This document shows, piece after piece, positions 1-7,408 of a stretch of 64,000 bases of DNA. The translations under genes and the position numbers were made by a program. Numbering within the stretch: position 1 is the first letter of the stretch; every line of letters begins with the position of its first letter. The stretch spans positions 372,001 to 436,000 of the forward strand of contig CAWKAN010000025.1 of assembly GCA_963847615.1 (NCBI GenBank). The letters run 5' to 3'. Source of the DNA: Palsa-883 sp963847615 (GTDB taxonomy: Bacteria > Pseudomonadota > Alphaproteobacteria > Acetobacterales > Acetobacteraceae). The notes beneath the pieces are model-generated. The model was given only the letters and a program-made list of their open reading frames with translations, did not search any database and was not told the DNA's origin.

Positions 1-2
1 CG

Positions 3-353
3 ATCCACGCCATGCGCGCCAACCGCATGCGCGAGGTACTGCGCGAGGGGCTGGACGCGATCCGCCAGGCCGGCGGCAGCCTGGTGCTGATCGATCCGCA
101 GTTCAGCCGCGCGCTGCGCGCCAACACCGACATCGAGCCATACGAGACGGAACTGCTCCTGGTTGCCGGGTTGCCGGACGCGGCGCTGTTCCACCGCTAC
201 GAGTTGACGCGGGCCTGGGCGTTGCAAGGCCGGATCGATCCGGAACGCGCGACAACCGACGCGCGCGCGGCGGTGCTGGCCCGGCTGAACACCTGCCTGG
301 GCCAGGCGCTCGCGCGCTATGTGTTGAGCGGCGCCGGCATCGCCCCGCCCTGA
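3..353 (+). CDS. C-terminal part of a probable SGNH/GDSL-family hydrolase (gene runs in from the left edge)
   Basis: The reading frame is open to the left edge of the window, so the ATG at 12 is probably internal and only the C-terminal 116 or so codons are present. The visible part is a mixed alpha/beta sequence with a DPQF segment after a strand (LVLID) and a second hydrophobic stretch (LLLVAGLPDAALF), followed by a helical tail. This resembles the C-terminal half of alphaproteobacterial SGNH/GDSL hydrolases that act on periplasmic or cell-envelope esters, but the catalytic Ser block lies outside the window, so the family call is tentative. The gene is convergent with fhs; the 215 bp between them hold no gene I can support. 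Confidence 0.5.
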   Translation: MHAMRANRMREVLREGLDAIRQAGGSLVLIDPQFSRALRANTDIEPYETELLLVAGLPDAALFHRYELTRAWALQGRIDPERATTDARAAVLARLNTCLGQALARYVLSGAGIAPP

Positions 354-568
354 CGGCGCTGGTTGGCGCGGCGGTGGTTCGCCGCCGCGCCGTTGCGCAT
401 CGAACGCCGGTTCATACCCACGGCCCGATCGGGTGACCGACCGGCCGGCGTTGGGCCGTTGATATGAGTCCTGGTTTGGCGCGCGGCCGCCCGCTACTCC
501 CCCGGGCAACCCCGCGCGCGGCACCATCGCCCGAAATGACGGCAGGGTCATCATTTCGCCCGCTGGGA

Positions 569-2239
569 TCAGAACAATCCTTCGATCTGTCCGTCCTCGG
601 TCAGGAAGATCAATTCCGCGGCCGGCACGCGCGGCAGGCCGGGCATCGTCATGATGTCGCCGCACACCGCCACGACGAAGCCGGCGCCGGCCGACAGCCG
701 CACCTCGCGCACCGGCAGGATGTGGCCCTCCGGCGCGCCCATCACCGTGGGATCCGAGGTGAAGCTGAACTGCGTCTTGGCGATGCACACCGGCACCTCG
801 CCGAAGCCGGCCTCCTCGAACCCGGCCAGCCGGCGCGCCACCGGGTCCGGCAGCGCAATGTCCGCGGCGTGGTAGATCTGCGTCGCGATGGTGCGGATCT
901 TGTCGGCGAGCTTCATGCCAGTGGGATACAGCGGCCGGTAGGCCGCCTCGCCCGAGCGGATGCGCCGCAGCACCGCGCGGGCCAGCTCGGCCGCGCCCGG
1001 CGCGCCGTCGCCCCAATGGGTGCAGCGGATCACCTCCACCCCCTTCGCCGCCATCGCATCGCGCACCGCGGCGAACTCGGCATCCGTGTCCGAAACGAAA
1101 TGGTTCAGCGCGACCACCACCGGCAGGCCGAACTTGCCCAGGTTCTCGGTGTGCCGCGCCAGGTTCGCCACGCCGCGCCCGACCGCGGCAACATCCTCCT
1201 TGCCCAGCCCCGAGCGCGGCACGCCGCCGTGCATCTTCAGCGCCCGGATGGTCGCCACCACCACCGCGCAGGACGGCGTCAGCCCGGCCGAGCGGCACTT
1301 GATGTCGAGGAACTTCTCGGCCCCCAGATCCGCCCCGAAACCCGCCTCGGTCACCACCACCTCGGCCAGCTTCAGCCCGAGCCGCGTCGCCATCACCGAG
1401 TTGCAGCCATGCGCGATGTTGGCGAACGGCCCGCCATGCACCAGCGCCGGCGTTCCCGCGATGGTCTGCACCAAATTCGGCGCCAGCGCGTCGCGCAGCA
1501 GCACCGCCATCGCGCCGTCGGCCTTCAAATCCTTCGCCGTCACCGCCTTGCCGTCGCGCGTCTGCGCCACGATCATCTTCCCAAGCCGGGCCTGCAGGTC
1601 GGCCAGATCGTTCGACAGGCAGAACACCGCCATCACCTCGGAGGCCACCGAAATATCGAACCCGTCCTCGCGCGGGAAGCCGTTGGCCACCCCGCCCAGG
1701 CTGCCAACGATGGAGCGCAGCGCGCGGTCGTTCATGTCCACCGCGCGCCGCCAGGACACCCGGCGCGCATCGATGCCGAGCTTGTTGCCCCAGTAGATGC
1801 TGTTGTCGACCATCGCGGCCAGCAGGTTGTTGGCCGAGGTGACGGCGTGAAAATCGCCGGTGAAATGCAGGTTGATCTCTTCCATCGGCACCACCTGGGC
1901 CAGCCCACCGCCGGCGGCGCCGCCCTTCATGCCGAAGCTCGGGCCGAGGCTGGGCTCGCGCAGGCAGATCACCGCGCTGGTGCCGAGATGGTTCAGCGCG
2001 TCGCCGAGGCCGACCGTGGTGGTGGTCTTGCCCTCGCCCGCCGGGGTCGGGCTGATGCCGGTCACCAGCACCAGCGCGCCGTCCTTGCGGTCCTGCACGC
2101 TGCGCACGAAATCCAGGCCGATCTTCGCCTTGAACCGCCCGTAGGGTTCCAGTGCCTCGGTCGGGATCCCCAGCTTGGCGCCGATCTCCGCGATCGGGCG
2201 CATCGTGGCGGCACGCGCAATTTCCAGATCCGTCGCCAT
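569..2239 (-). CDS. fhs: Formate--tetrahydrofolate ligase
   Basis: A 556-residue cytosolic enzyme that makes 10-formyltetrahydrofolate from formate, THF and ATP, feeding one-carbon units into purine and formyl-Met synthesis or, in reverse, releasing formate. Length and sequence match the bacterial homotetrameric family (about 555-560 residues). The nucleotide loop TPAGEGKTTTT lies at residues 65-75, and conserved blocks such as LREPSLGPSFGMKGGAAGGG follow at about 93-112. The ATG at 2239 directly abuts the TAG of phnW (2240-2242), so the two genes are almost certainly co-transcribed and translationally coupled. That pairing is unusual and is discussed in the findings. No frame disruption is seen. 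Confidence 0.95.
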   Translation of the reverse strand: MATDLEIARAATMRPIAEIGAKLGIPTEALEPYGRFKAKIGLDFVRSVQDRKDGALVLVTGISPTPAGEGKTTTTVGLGDALNHLGTSAVICLREPSLGPSFGMKGGAAGGGLAQVVPMEEINLHFTGDFHAVTSANNLLAAMVDNSIYWGNKLGIDARRVSWRRAVDMNDRALRSIVGSLGGVANGFPREDGFDISVASEVMAVFCLSNDLADLQARLGKMIVAQTRDGKAVTAKDLKADGAMAVLLRDALAPNLVQTIAGTPALVHGGPFANIAHGCNSVMATRLGLKLAEVVVTEAGFGADLGAEKFLDIKCRSAGLTPSCAVVVATIRALKMHGGVPRSGLGKEDVAAVGRGVANLARHTENLGKFGLPVVVALNHFVSDTDAEFAAVRDAMAAKGVEVIRCTHWGDGAPGAAELARAVLRRIRSGEAAYRPLYPTGMKLADKIRTIATQIYHAADIALPDPVARRLAGFEEAGFGEVPVCIAKTQFSFTSDPTVMGAPEGHILPVREVRLSAGAGFVVAVCGDIMTMPGLPRVPAAELIFLTEDGQIEGLF

Positions 2240-3355
2240 CTAGGCAGCCTCCCTCTGTTGTATGCCGAGTTCATCCAGTGCCGCGCCCATCGCCGCGACC
2301 GCGCGCGCCATGTCGCTGGGCGTGATCGCGCCGATGCAGCCGACCCGGAAGCTCGGCCGCGGCGTGTTGAAGAAATTGCTGATCAGCACGCCGCGCGCCT
2401 TCAGCGCGTCGACGAAGGCTTGCAGGTTCCACGCCGGATCGGGCGGGGCGTGGATGTTCACCACCACCGGCCCCTGCGCCGCGCGCGCCAGGCAGGGGGT
2501 CAGGCCGAGGCCGATCGCGCCGTCGTAGATCACCCGCATGTTGGCGGTGTAGCGCGCCAGCCGGGCCGGCTGGCCGCCCTCGGCGTCGTACAGATCCAGC
2601 GCGGTGTTGATCGCGTTCAGCACCTGCGCCGGCGGGGTGAAGCGGAAGCTGCCGCCGCCGGTGCGCAGGCCGTGGGCATAGACGTCGGCGAGGTCGAACG
2701 ACCAGCTCCCCGCGTTGCCGGCGCTGGCTTGCAGCCGGTCGATGCGCGCCACCGCGAAGCCGAGGCCGGGCACGCCCTCCAGGCATTTGTTGGAGGTGAA
2801 GACGGCGGCGTCGATCTCCGGCTGGGTTGCGATGTCGAACGGCAGCGCGCCGAAGGCGGAGACCGCATCCAGGATCAGGCGCCGTCCGGCCGCGCGCACC
2901 ACCGCGCCGACCGCTTCGGGGTCATGGATCACGCCGCTGCCGGTCTCGCTGTAGACCAGGCCGACGTGGCCGATGGCGGGATCGGCGGCCAGCGCCGCGG
3001 CGACGGCGCTCGGCTCGACCGGCGCGGTCTGCGCGATCGGCAGTTGGATCACCTGGCGGCCGGCCTCGGTCGCCAGGCGGATCATGCGGTCGGCATAGGC
3101 GCCGGTGGTGGGGATCAGGAGCTTGCCGCCCGGCGGCACGAAGGTGCGGACCGCGGCCTCGGTCACGAAGTGCCCGCAGCCTTGCAAGGCCAGGGTGACG
3201 TGCGCGTCCGGCCGGCCGCCGGCGAGGCGCAGCAGGCGGGTGCGGACGCCGAGATAGAGCGGGCGGAAGTCGTTGTCCCAGGGGGCGAAATCCTGCGCCA
3301 GGGCGGCGCGCACTTCGGGCCGTGTCGTCACCGGGCCCGGGATCAGCAGTAGCAT
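2240..3355 (-). CDS. phnW: 2-Aminoethylphosphonate--pyruvate transaminase-like class V aminotransferase
   Basis: A 371-residue fold-type I PLP enzyme. The N-terminal LLIPGPVTT, a WDNDF block at 26-30, the SETGSG segment (136-141), DAVSAFG (163-169) and the Schiff-base lysine in TSNKCLEGVPG (Lys190) align with PhnW, which converts 2-aminoethylphosphonate plus pyruvate to phosphonoacetaldehyde and alanine. Serine-glyoxylate or alanine-glyoxylate transaminase is an alternative within class V, but the SNKC(I/L)xGVPG signature and N-terminus favour PhnW. No phnX or phnA follows; fhs does. A phosphonate ABC transporter (phnDCE) lies 17 kb away on the same strand. The substrate is inferred, not proven. 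Confidence 0.8.
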   Translation of the reverse strand: MLLLIPGPVTTRPEVRAALAQDFAPWDNDFRPLYLGVRTRLLRLAGGRPDAHVTLALQGCGHFVTEAAVRTFVPPGGKLLIPTTGAYADRMIRLATEAGRQVIQLPIAQTAPVEPSAVAAALAADPAIGHVGLVYSETGSGVIHDPEAVGAVVRAAGRRLILDAVSAFGALPFDIATQPEIDAAVFTSNKCLEGVPGLGFAVARIDRLQASAGNAGSWSFDLADVYAHGLRTGGGSFRFTPPAQVLNAINTALDLYDAEGGQPARLARYTANMRVIYDGAIGLGLTPCLARAAQGPVVVNIHAPPDPAWNLQAFVDALKARGVLISNFFNTPRPSFRVGCIGAITPSDMARAVAAMGAALDELGIQQREAA

Positions 3356-3489
3356 GGCGACATCCTGTTGCTTCCCCCCCAGTCAATGCGCGCTGGCACG
3401 GCCGGCATGTGGCATACCACGGTCGGGAAATCCACCCCGCACCCTTGTCCCGCGTGCCCCCCCGCCACGACCCGCCGATGCCGCGTCCC

Positions 3490-3605
3490 TTTCACCTCGC
3501 CCGCTCTTCGCGGGCTTGGGCCGCGAAGAGCGGACCAAGGCCTGCCCCCGGGCTTGACCCGGGGGTCGCGGAGCCCTTGCGACGCGGGTGAGGGAGGTTC
3601 CCGCG
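3490..3605. repeat. Degenerate palindromic repeat of the CTCTCCCGC/GGGTGAGG family
   Basis: The spacer between phnW and the HGGxSTGP gene contains a TTTCACCTCGCCCGCTC arm, an internal CCCCCGGGCTTGACCCGGGGG palindrome (about 3546-3566) and a GGGTGAGGGAGG end. These are the building blocks of the better-preserved copies at 26178-26318 and inside ddl at 54642-54768. This copy is heavily diverged and looks like a relic. The whole 259-bp spacer otherwise shows no gene. Confidence 0.5.
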
Positions 3606-3614
3606 GCACCGCCC

Positions 3615-5723
3615 TCATCGCCGCGACCCCCGCCCCACCGGCCCACCCAAGCCGACCGCCTCCGCCGTCGCCGGCCGCGTATGGGGTCGTTGCGCGCAAT
3701 CGCCACTCGGCCCCGCCGCGATCCCCGGCGGCGGCGCCAGCGCCCCCGGCCACCCCTCCACCGCCGCCGGCCCGAACCGCGCGGCGAGGACCTCGGCCAC
3801 GCGCGGCTGCCAGGTCCGCGCCAACGGCGTGCCGCCGAGCACCAACGCCCGCGCCGCGCCCACCGGCGCCTCCCCCGGCGCGCCCCGCGCCGCGCCTTGC
3901 ATCGGGTCGTTGCGCGGCGTGCCCGATTGGCACCCCGCTCCCGCGCCTTGCATGGGGTCGTTGCCACGCAACGCCAAGGCGGCGCGCAGCTGCCGCAGCA
4001 TCACCTCCCGCGCCAGGGCCTCCGCCAACCCGGGCGATCCGGTCGCCCAGCCGACCGGATCGCCCGCCTGCTGCCCCGCCTGCTGCCCCGCCTGCTGCCC
4101 CGCCTGCTGCCCCGCCTGCTGCCCCGCCGGCGCCGCCGCCCGCGCCCCCGGCGCCGCGCCGTGCATGGGGTCGTTGCGCGAACCGCGCGCTCGGTGCCGC
4201 ACCGCCGCGCCGCGCATGGGGTCGTTGCTCGAACCGCGCGCCGCGCGCCCCGCCTCCCGCGCCGCGGCCCCCGCCTGCCGCGCCGCGCGCTTCGCCCCGC
4301 GTGCCGCCGCGATCGCCGCCCGCCACTCCGCCTGCGCCGCCGCCTCGGCCCGCGCCGCCGCCCGCTCGGCCGCCCGCCCGCGCAGCGCCACCGCCGCCGC
4401 GCCGTCGGTCCCCCCGGCGCCCGCCCCACCCCGCGCCCGCGCCGCGCGCCGCCGCCGCCCCGCCCCGCGCGCTGGCGGCGGAGGCGCGCATGGGGTCGTT
4501 GCGTGCAGCGCCTCCCACGCCACCTGCGAGGGGTGCTTCGGCGGCAGCAGCTCCGCCGGCACCGTCTCCAGCCGCGCCGCCGCCTCGGCCGGCAAATACG
4601 GCCGCAGCCGATGCGCCATGCACAGCAGCCGGGTCCGCACCACCAGCGCCCGGACATAGCGCTGCGCCGTCCGCTGCGCCGCCCCGCTCATCGCGTAGCG
4701 GCCGTGCGTGGTCTTCGCCGCGATCATCCGCGCCAGGCCCGCCGCGGTGCACGGCCCGGTGCTCGCCCCGCCATGCAGGCGGCAGCGGCCGTTCGCCATC
4801 GCCAGCCCGAGGCACGGGCTGCCGGCCCGCGTCCGCGCTCCGCACGGCGGGGCGCGGTGGGGGGCGGCTGGGGACTCCGCGGTTGGCTGCGGTGGGGGTG
4901 CGCTGGCGCTCATGCCACGACCCGGGGGCGCGGCCGCTGCGTCCTGGCCCGCTCCGCCGTCGCCTGCTCCGCCGCCGGCGGTCGGCCACGCCGGCTGGTC
5001 GGGCGCGGCTGGGTCTTGCGCCACGCCGGCGCGCGGCCTGGGCGGCCAGATCTCCAGCGACCAGCCATCCCCCTGCTCCACGATGCCGCCCGCACGGCGC
5101 ACGCCGACGCCGCCCCCCGCTTGCTCGGCCGCCGCCCGGTCGGCCCAGGCCGCGCCCGCTGCTTCCGCCGGCGCGGGCGCCCCCGGCGCCAGCCCCGCTT
5201 CAGGTTCCGGTGCGGCGGGCGGCGGCGCCTCCGCTGCGGCGGCGCGGGCGCCGGCCGCGGCGGCGGCCGGGGTCCCGCGGCACCAGACGCCGTCCAGCGC
5301 GTCCAGGTCGAACCCGTCCACCGCCCCCACGTCGCGGAACGGCATCACCCGCGTCTGCCGCCGCTCCAGCGCCCGCTCCAACCGCACCACCGAGCGCAGC
5401 AGGTCGTCGGTCGTGCGGGCGGTCAGGCGCCGCTCCGCCAGCGGCAGGCCGGGGGTCATCAGGCGCTCCATCATGTCATCGGCGAGGAACTGCACGACGA
5501 CGAGCTGCCCGGCGAGGTGGCCCTGCGCCGGGTCCATCGGCACCCGGGCGGCGATTTCCTCGATGATCCGGGTGAGCCGCGCCCGGCGCCAGGAAGGGGA
5601 GGCATCGGCGGGCGGCGGCGGCATGGCGGTCAGCACGCCGTCTAGCAGGTCTTGGGTGATGTGGTAGTCGGGCATCGCCTCCTGGATGGTGCGAAAGGTA
5701 ATTCCGTTGGAGGGATCGGGCAT
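3615..5723 (-). CDS. HGGxSTGP-motif protein with repeat-rich C-terminal half, function unknown
   Basis: About 702 residues. The ATG at 5723 (start MPDPSNG) is chosen over the ATG at 5762 because GGAG sits 9 nt upstream. The N-terminal 130 residues are a helical domain (FRTIQEAMPDY...VVQFLADDMMERLM). A Cys/His block at about 293-320 (CGARTRAGSPC, GRCRLHGGASTGP) is followed by AAKTTHGRYA; three Cys and a His in this spacing could bind zinc. This is the HGGxSTGP motif family, seen in alphaproteobacterial genomes and phage-like loci without an assigned function. The rest is Ala/Arg/Pro-rich and carries five GQQA repeats and six copies of a 14-bp DNA word read in three frames (NDPM, TTPC, QRPH). 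The last 100 residues may be non-native. Confidence 0.6.
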   Translation of the reverse strand: MPDPSNGITFRTIQEAMPDYHITQDLLDGVLTAMPPPPADASPSWRRARLTRIIEEIAARVPMDPAQGHLAGQLVVVQFLADDMMERLMTPGLPLAERRLTARTTDDLLRSVVRLERALERRQTRVMPFRDVGAVDGFDLDALDGVWCRGTPAAAAAGARAAAAEAPPPAAPEPEAGLAPGAPAPAEAAGAAWADRAAAEQAGGGVGVRRAGGIVEQGDGWSLEIWPPRPRAGVAQDPAAPDQPAWPTAGGGAGDGGAGQDAAAAPPGRGMSASAPPPQPTAESPAAPHRAPPCGARTRAGSPCLGLAMANGRCRLHGGASTGPCTAAGLARMIAAKTTHGRYAMSGAAQRTAQRYVRALVVRTRLLCMAHRLRPYLPAEAAARLETVPAELLPPKHPSQVAWEALHATTPCAPPPPARGAGRRRRAARARGGAGAGGTDGAAAVALRGRAAERAAARAEAAAQAEWRAAIAAARGAKRAARQAGAAAREAGRAARGSSNDPMRGAAVRHRARGSRNDPMHGAAPGARAAAPAGQQAGQQAGQQAGQQAGQQAGDPVGWATGSPGLAEALAREVMLRQLRAALALRGNDPMQGAGAGCQSGTPRNDPMQGAARGAPGEAPVGAARALVLGGTPLARTWQPRVAEVLAARFGPAAVEGWPGALAPPPGIAAGPSGDCAQRPHTRPATAEAVGLGGPVGRGSRR
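3681..4503. repeat. Six dispersed copies of a 14-bp word inside the HGGxSTGP gene
   Basis: The word ATGGGGTCGTTGCG, or a one- to two-base variant, starts at 3681, 3901, 3952, 4165, 4216 and 4490. The copies at 3901, 3952, 4165 and 4216 share one reading frame (NDPM on the coding strand). The copies at 3681 and 4490 fall in the other two frames. All have the same orientation. Flanking bases are not shared beyond a few GC positions, so these are dispersed short words rather than a tandem array. Confidence 0.85.
4067..4126. repeat. 12-bp tandem repeat, five perfect copies (codes for GQQA)
   Basis: The unit CCTGCTGCCCCG is repeated five times without mismatch, giving (GQQA)5 at about residues 532-552 of the HGGxSTGP protein. 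Perfect identity of the units points to recent slippage expansion. Confidence 0.95.
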
Positions 5724-6676
5724 GATGCTGTGCTCCGGCTGAAATGGATGCGGGATAGTCACATATACTAACTAAATAGCGGAGGCAAACCCGATCGGGG
5801 GGTGGATGGGGGGCGTTGGGTGGTTTGCTGCCTGGTTGCGGTGGGGACGCCCACGGTCTGGGGCTTGGCGAGGTCCGCAAGCAAGGTTTCACCACAGAGA
5901 AGAAGCGAGAGCCACGGAGGGCCACAGAGGAAGCAAGGATGGCGCACCGCGGTGGCCGGGCACGCGCTTTCCGTCGTGGGCCGGCACCCTCTCTCCGTCA
6001 TGGCCGGGCCCTTGTCCCCGGGCTTGACCCGGGGATCACCCGGCCATCCACCCCCCACCGGTGGTGCGTCGCCGGACCGGGGACAACCCTCAGCGTCGAT
6101 TTCGCCCTAACGCAAGCAGCAGGAAGGTGAAACGCCGATGCACGCCGATCAGAAGGATGCACGCAGATGGCGCGCCTGCACGGTCACTGGGTTGGAGGTG
6201 AGCCAATAACGGCTCAGCCGGAATCTGCGTGCATCCTTCTGATCTGCGTGCATCGGCGTTAACCTTTCTTTTCCCTGGTCGCGGCAAAGCTGGTCCTTCG
6301 GCCTCACCGGCTTGCGCCAGATCCCGGGCATGAAGGGCGTGCGCTCCCGGTAGCCCGCGGCAGCGAACAGACTGGCGCCACCCGACCTCCGCTGTTTGAA
6401 TGTCCGCCAGGGGTGGGGAGCGGTCACTCACCTCGGCGCCCATCAGACTGGCGTAGGTGGGTCGGTGGAGGGGCATTCATCAGTCAAGCAGACTGTGTGA
6501 AAACTCCGTGCCGTAACGGCAACAAGCAATCTCGTTACCGGGTATACCGACACTTTGAATCATTCGTGCCCATTCGGCCTCTCCGTGTCCGTCCGGAGAC
6601 TTTGCAAGTCATATGAGTTGGTTACCGGCCGCCAGAATAACTGCTTGATCCGGCTCGATCTTGTATGAATCCCTGT
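5724..6676. other. Gene-poor accessory spacer with several repeat relics
   Basis: I see no convincing gene in these roughly 950 bp. It holds: one arm of the CACCACAGAG...GGCACGGAGG repeat family (5887-5939); a GTCATGGCCGGGC... unit with a CCCCGGGCTTGACCCGGGG palindrome (about 5997-6055); a long imperfect inverted repeat (6131-6168 with 6223-6260, built on GATGCACGCAGAT / ATCTGCGTGCATC); and, from about 6480, a stretch of clearly lower GC than the rest of the window that leads into the transposase remnant and is probably insertion-sequence DNA. Confidence 0.7.
6131..6260. repeat. Imperfect palindrome, 38-bp arms
   Basis: The left arm 6131-6168 pairs with the right arm 6223-6260 (AACGCCGATGCACGC... 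against ...GCGTGCATCGGCGTT) with a few mismatches and a loop of about 54 bp. The arms themselves repeat the theme GATGCACGC twice. This matches the style of the widespread GCGTGCATCTGCGT non-coding repeat family. Confidence 0.8.
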
Positions 6677-6701
6677 GTGGCACCGATTTGCGAGGTGCCA
6701 C
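6677..6701 (+). promoter_or_regulatory. Hairpin just upstream of the transposase start
   Basis: GTGGCACC (6677-6684) and GGTGCCAC (6694-6701) form a perfect 8-bp stem with a 9-nt loop that ends one base before the transposase ATG. In an insertion sequence such a structure could limit translation from read-through transcripts; that role is inference. Confidence 0.5.
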
Positions 6702-6945
6702 ATGTGGACGACCAAGAACCGCCCCCGCCACAACCGCGACAGGCTGCGCTATCCGAGTGACCTGACCGACGCGGAATGGGAGCATATCAGGCCTCTGATC
6801 CCGCCAGCCAAACGCGGTGGCGGCAAACGTCGCGTTGACATGCGGGAAGTCGCCAACGGCGTCATGTCTATCCTGAGCACCGGATGCCAGTGGCGCTAAA
6901 TCCCGAAGGACCTACCGCCGCGCAGCACGGTGAACGACTATTTTT
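6702..6945 (+). pseudogene. IS5-family transposase remnant (N-terminal part, nonsense and truncation)
   Basis: The sequence RYPSDLTDAEWEHIRPLIPP followed by GGGKRRVDMREVANGV and STGCQWR is the N-terminal domain of IS5-group transposases. The frame then hits TAA (6897-6899) where the family has a Tyr codon (WR-Y-IPKDLPP), and it continues after the stop as IPKDLPPRSTVNDYF until about 6945, where similarity ends. The gene is therefore doubly dead: one nonsense mutation and loss of the catalytic DDE portion. Lower GC than the neighbouring genes marks it as imported. Confidence 0.85.
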
Positions 6946-7408
6946 CTGGGTCCTCGCTGTTTCGTGTGGGTAGCAGCGGCCGCTGAGCTTCCCTGGGCCA
7001 ACTGTGTCCAGCGGCAGGTCGCGGCCAAGGCCCACCCGGTGCGGCGAACCACCAGCCAGGTTTCTTGGTTCGGCTGAGCGCCGTTTCTTCGTCCCGGCCT
7101 GACGATTGCAGGGCGTCGCGCGCAGCCGCAGTCAAGGCATGCAATCGGGCCTGACCCGAGGGATGGCCGCAGGCCACCGCCGAAGGCGGCGCGCAGCGTC
7201 CTTGACGGCGGCGAGCACGGCGCCAGGCTCGATCAGGTCGGGCAACGAGGCCCGCGTGCGCCGCGTCGATTTCCACCCACACGAAACAGCGAAGAGCCGC
7301 AAAAAATCACCACCTCCCTGCCCTTGGCGGCGTCCAGGGACAGGCCCCTGGCCTTGCTTCGGTTCACGCAATTGGCCGCCGCATCGTGTGACTGCCTATA
7401 GTCGCTTC
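6946..7408. other. Spacer with scrambled remnants
   Basis: No intact gene is supported. An 18-bp exact inverted repeat (TCGCTGTTTCGTGTGGGT at about 6955 and its complement at about 7275-7292) brackets about 300 bp. The last part (about 7318-7375: a small CCAGGGACAGGCCCCTGG hairpin, then GGCCTTGCTTCGGTTCACGCAATTGG in broken form) resembles a decayed end of the composite palindromic element described at 10356-10699. This region presumably also carries the promoter of the downstream helicase gene, but I cannot pick it out. Confidence 0.45.

Noticed and set aside
464..3352. A 962-codon plus-strand reading frame opposite fhs and phnW
   Set aside because: It is His/Arg/Gln-rich antisense reading typical of high-GC DNA and crosses two well-conserved minus-strand genes.
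2240..3355. Serine--glyoxylate aminotransferase instead of PhnW
   Set aside because: Tempting because of the fhs neighbour (serine cycle), but the N-terminal block and the SNKCLEGVPG lysine region match PhnW better, and no other serine-cycle gene is present.
4067..4126. CRISPR array
   Set aside because: The repeats here and elsewhere are 12-18 bp in direct tandem without spacers, and there are no cas genes.
3368..5645. Two long plus-strand frames opposite the HGGxSTGP gene
   Set aside because: Pro/Arg/Ala-only composition and no conserved block; the minus strand carries the motif-bearing protein with a ribosome site.
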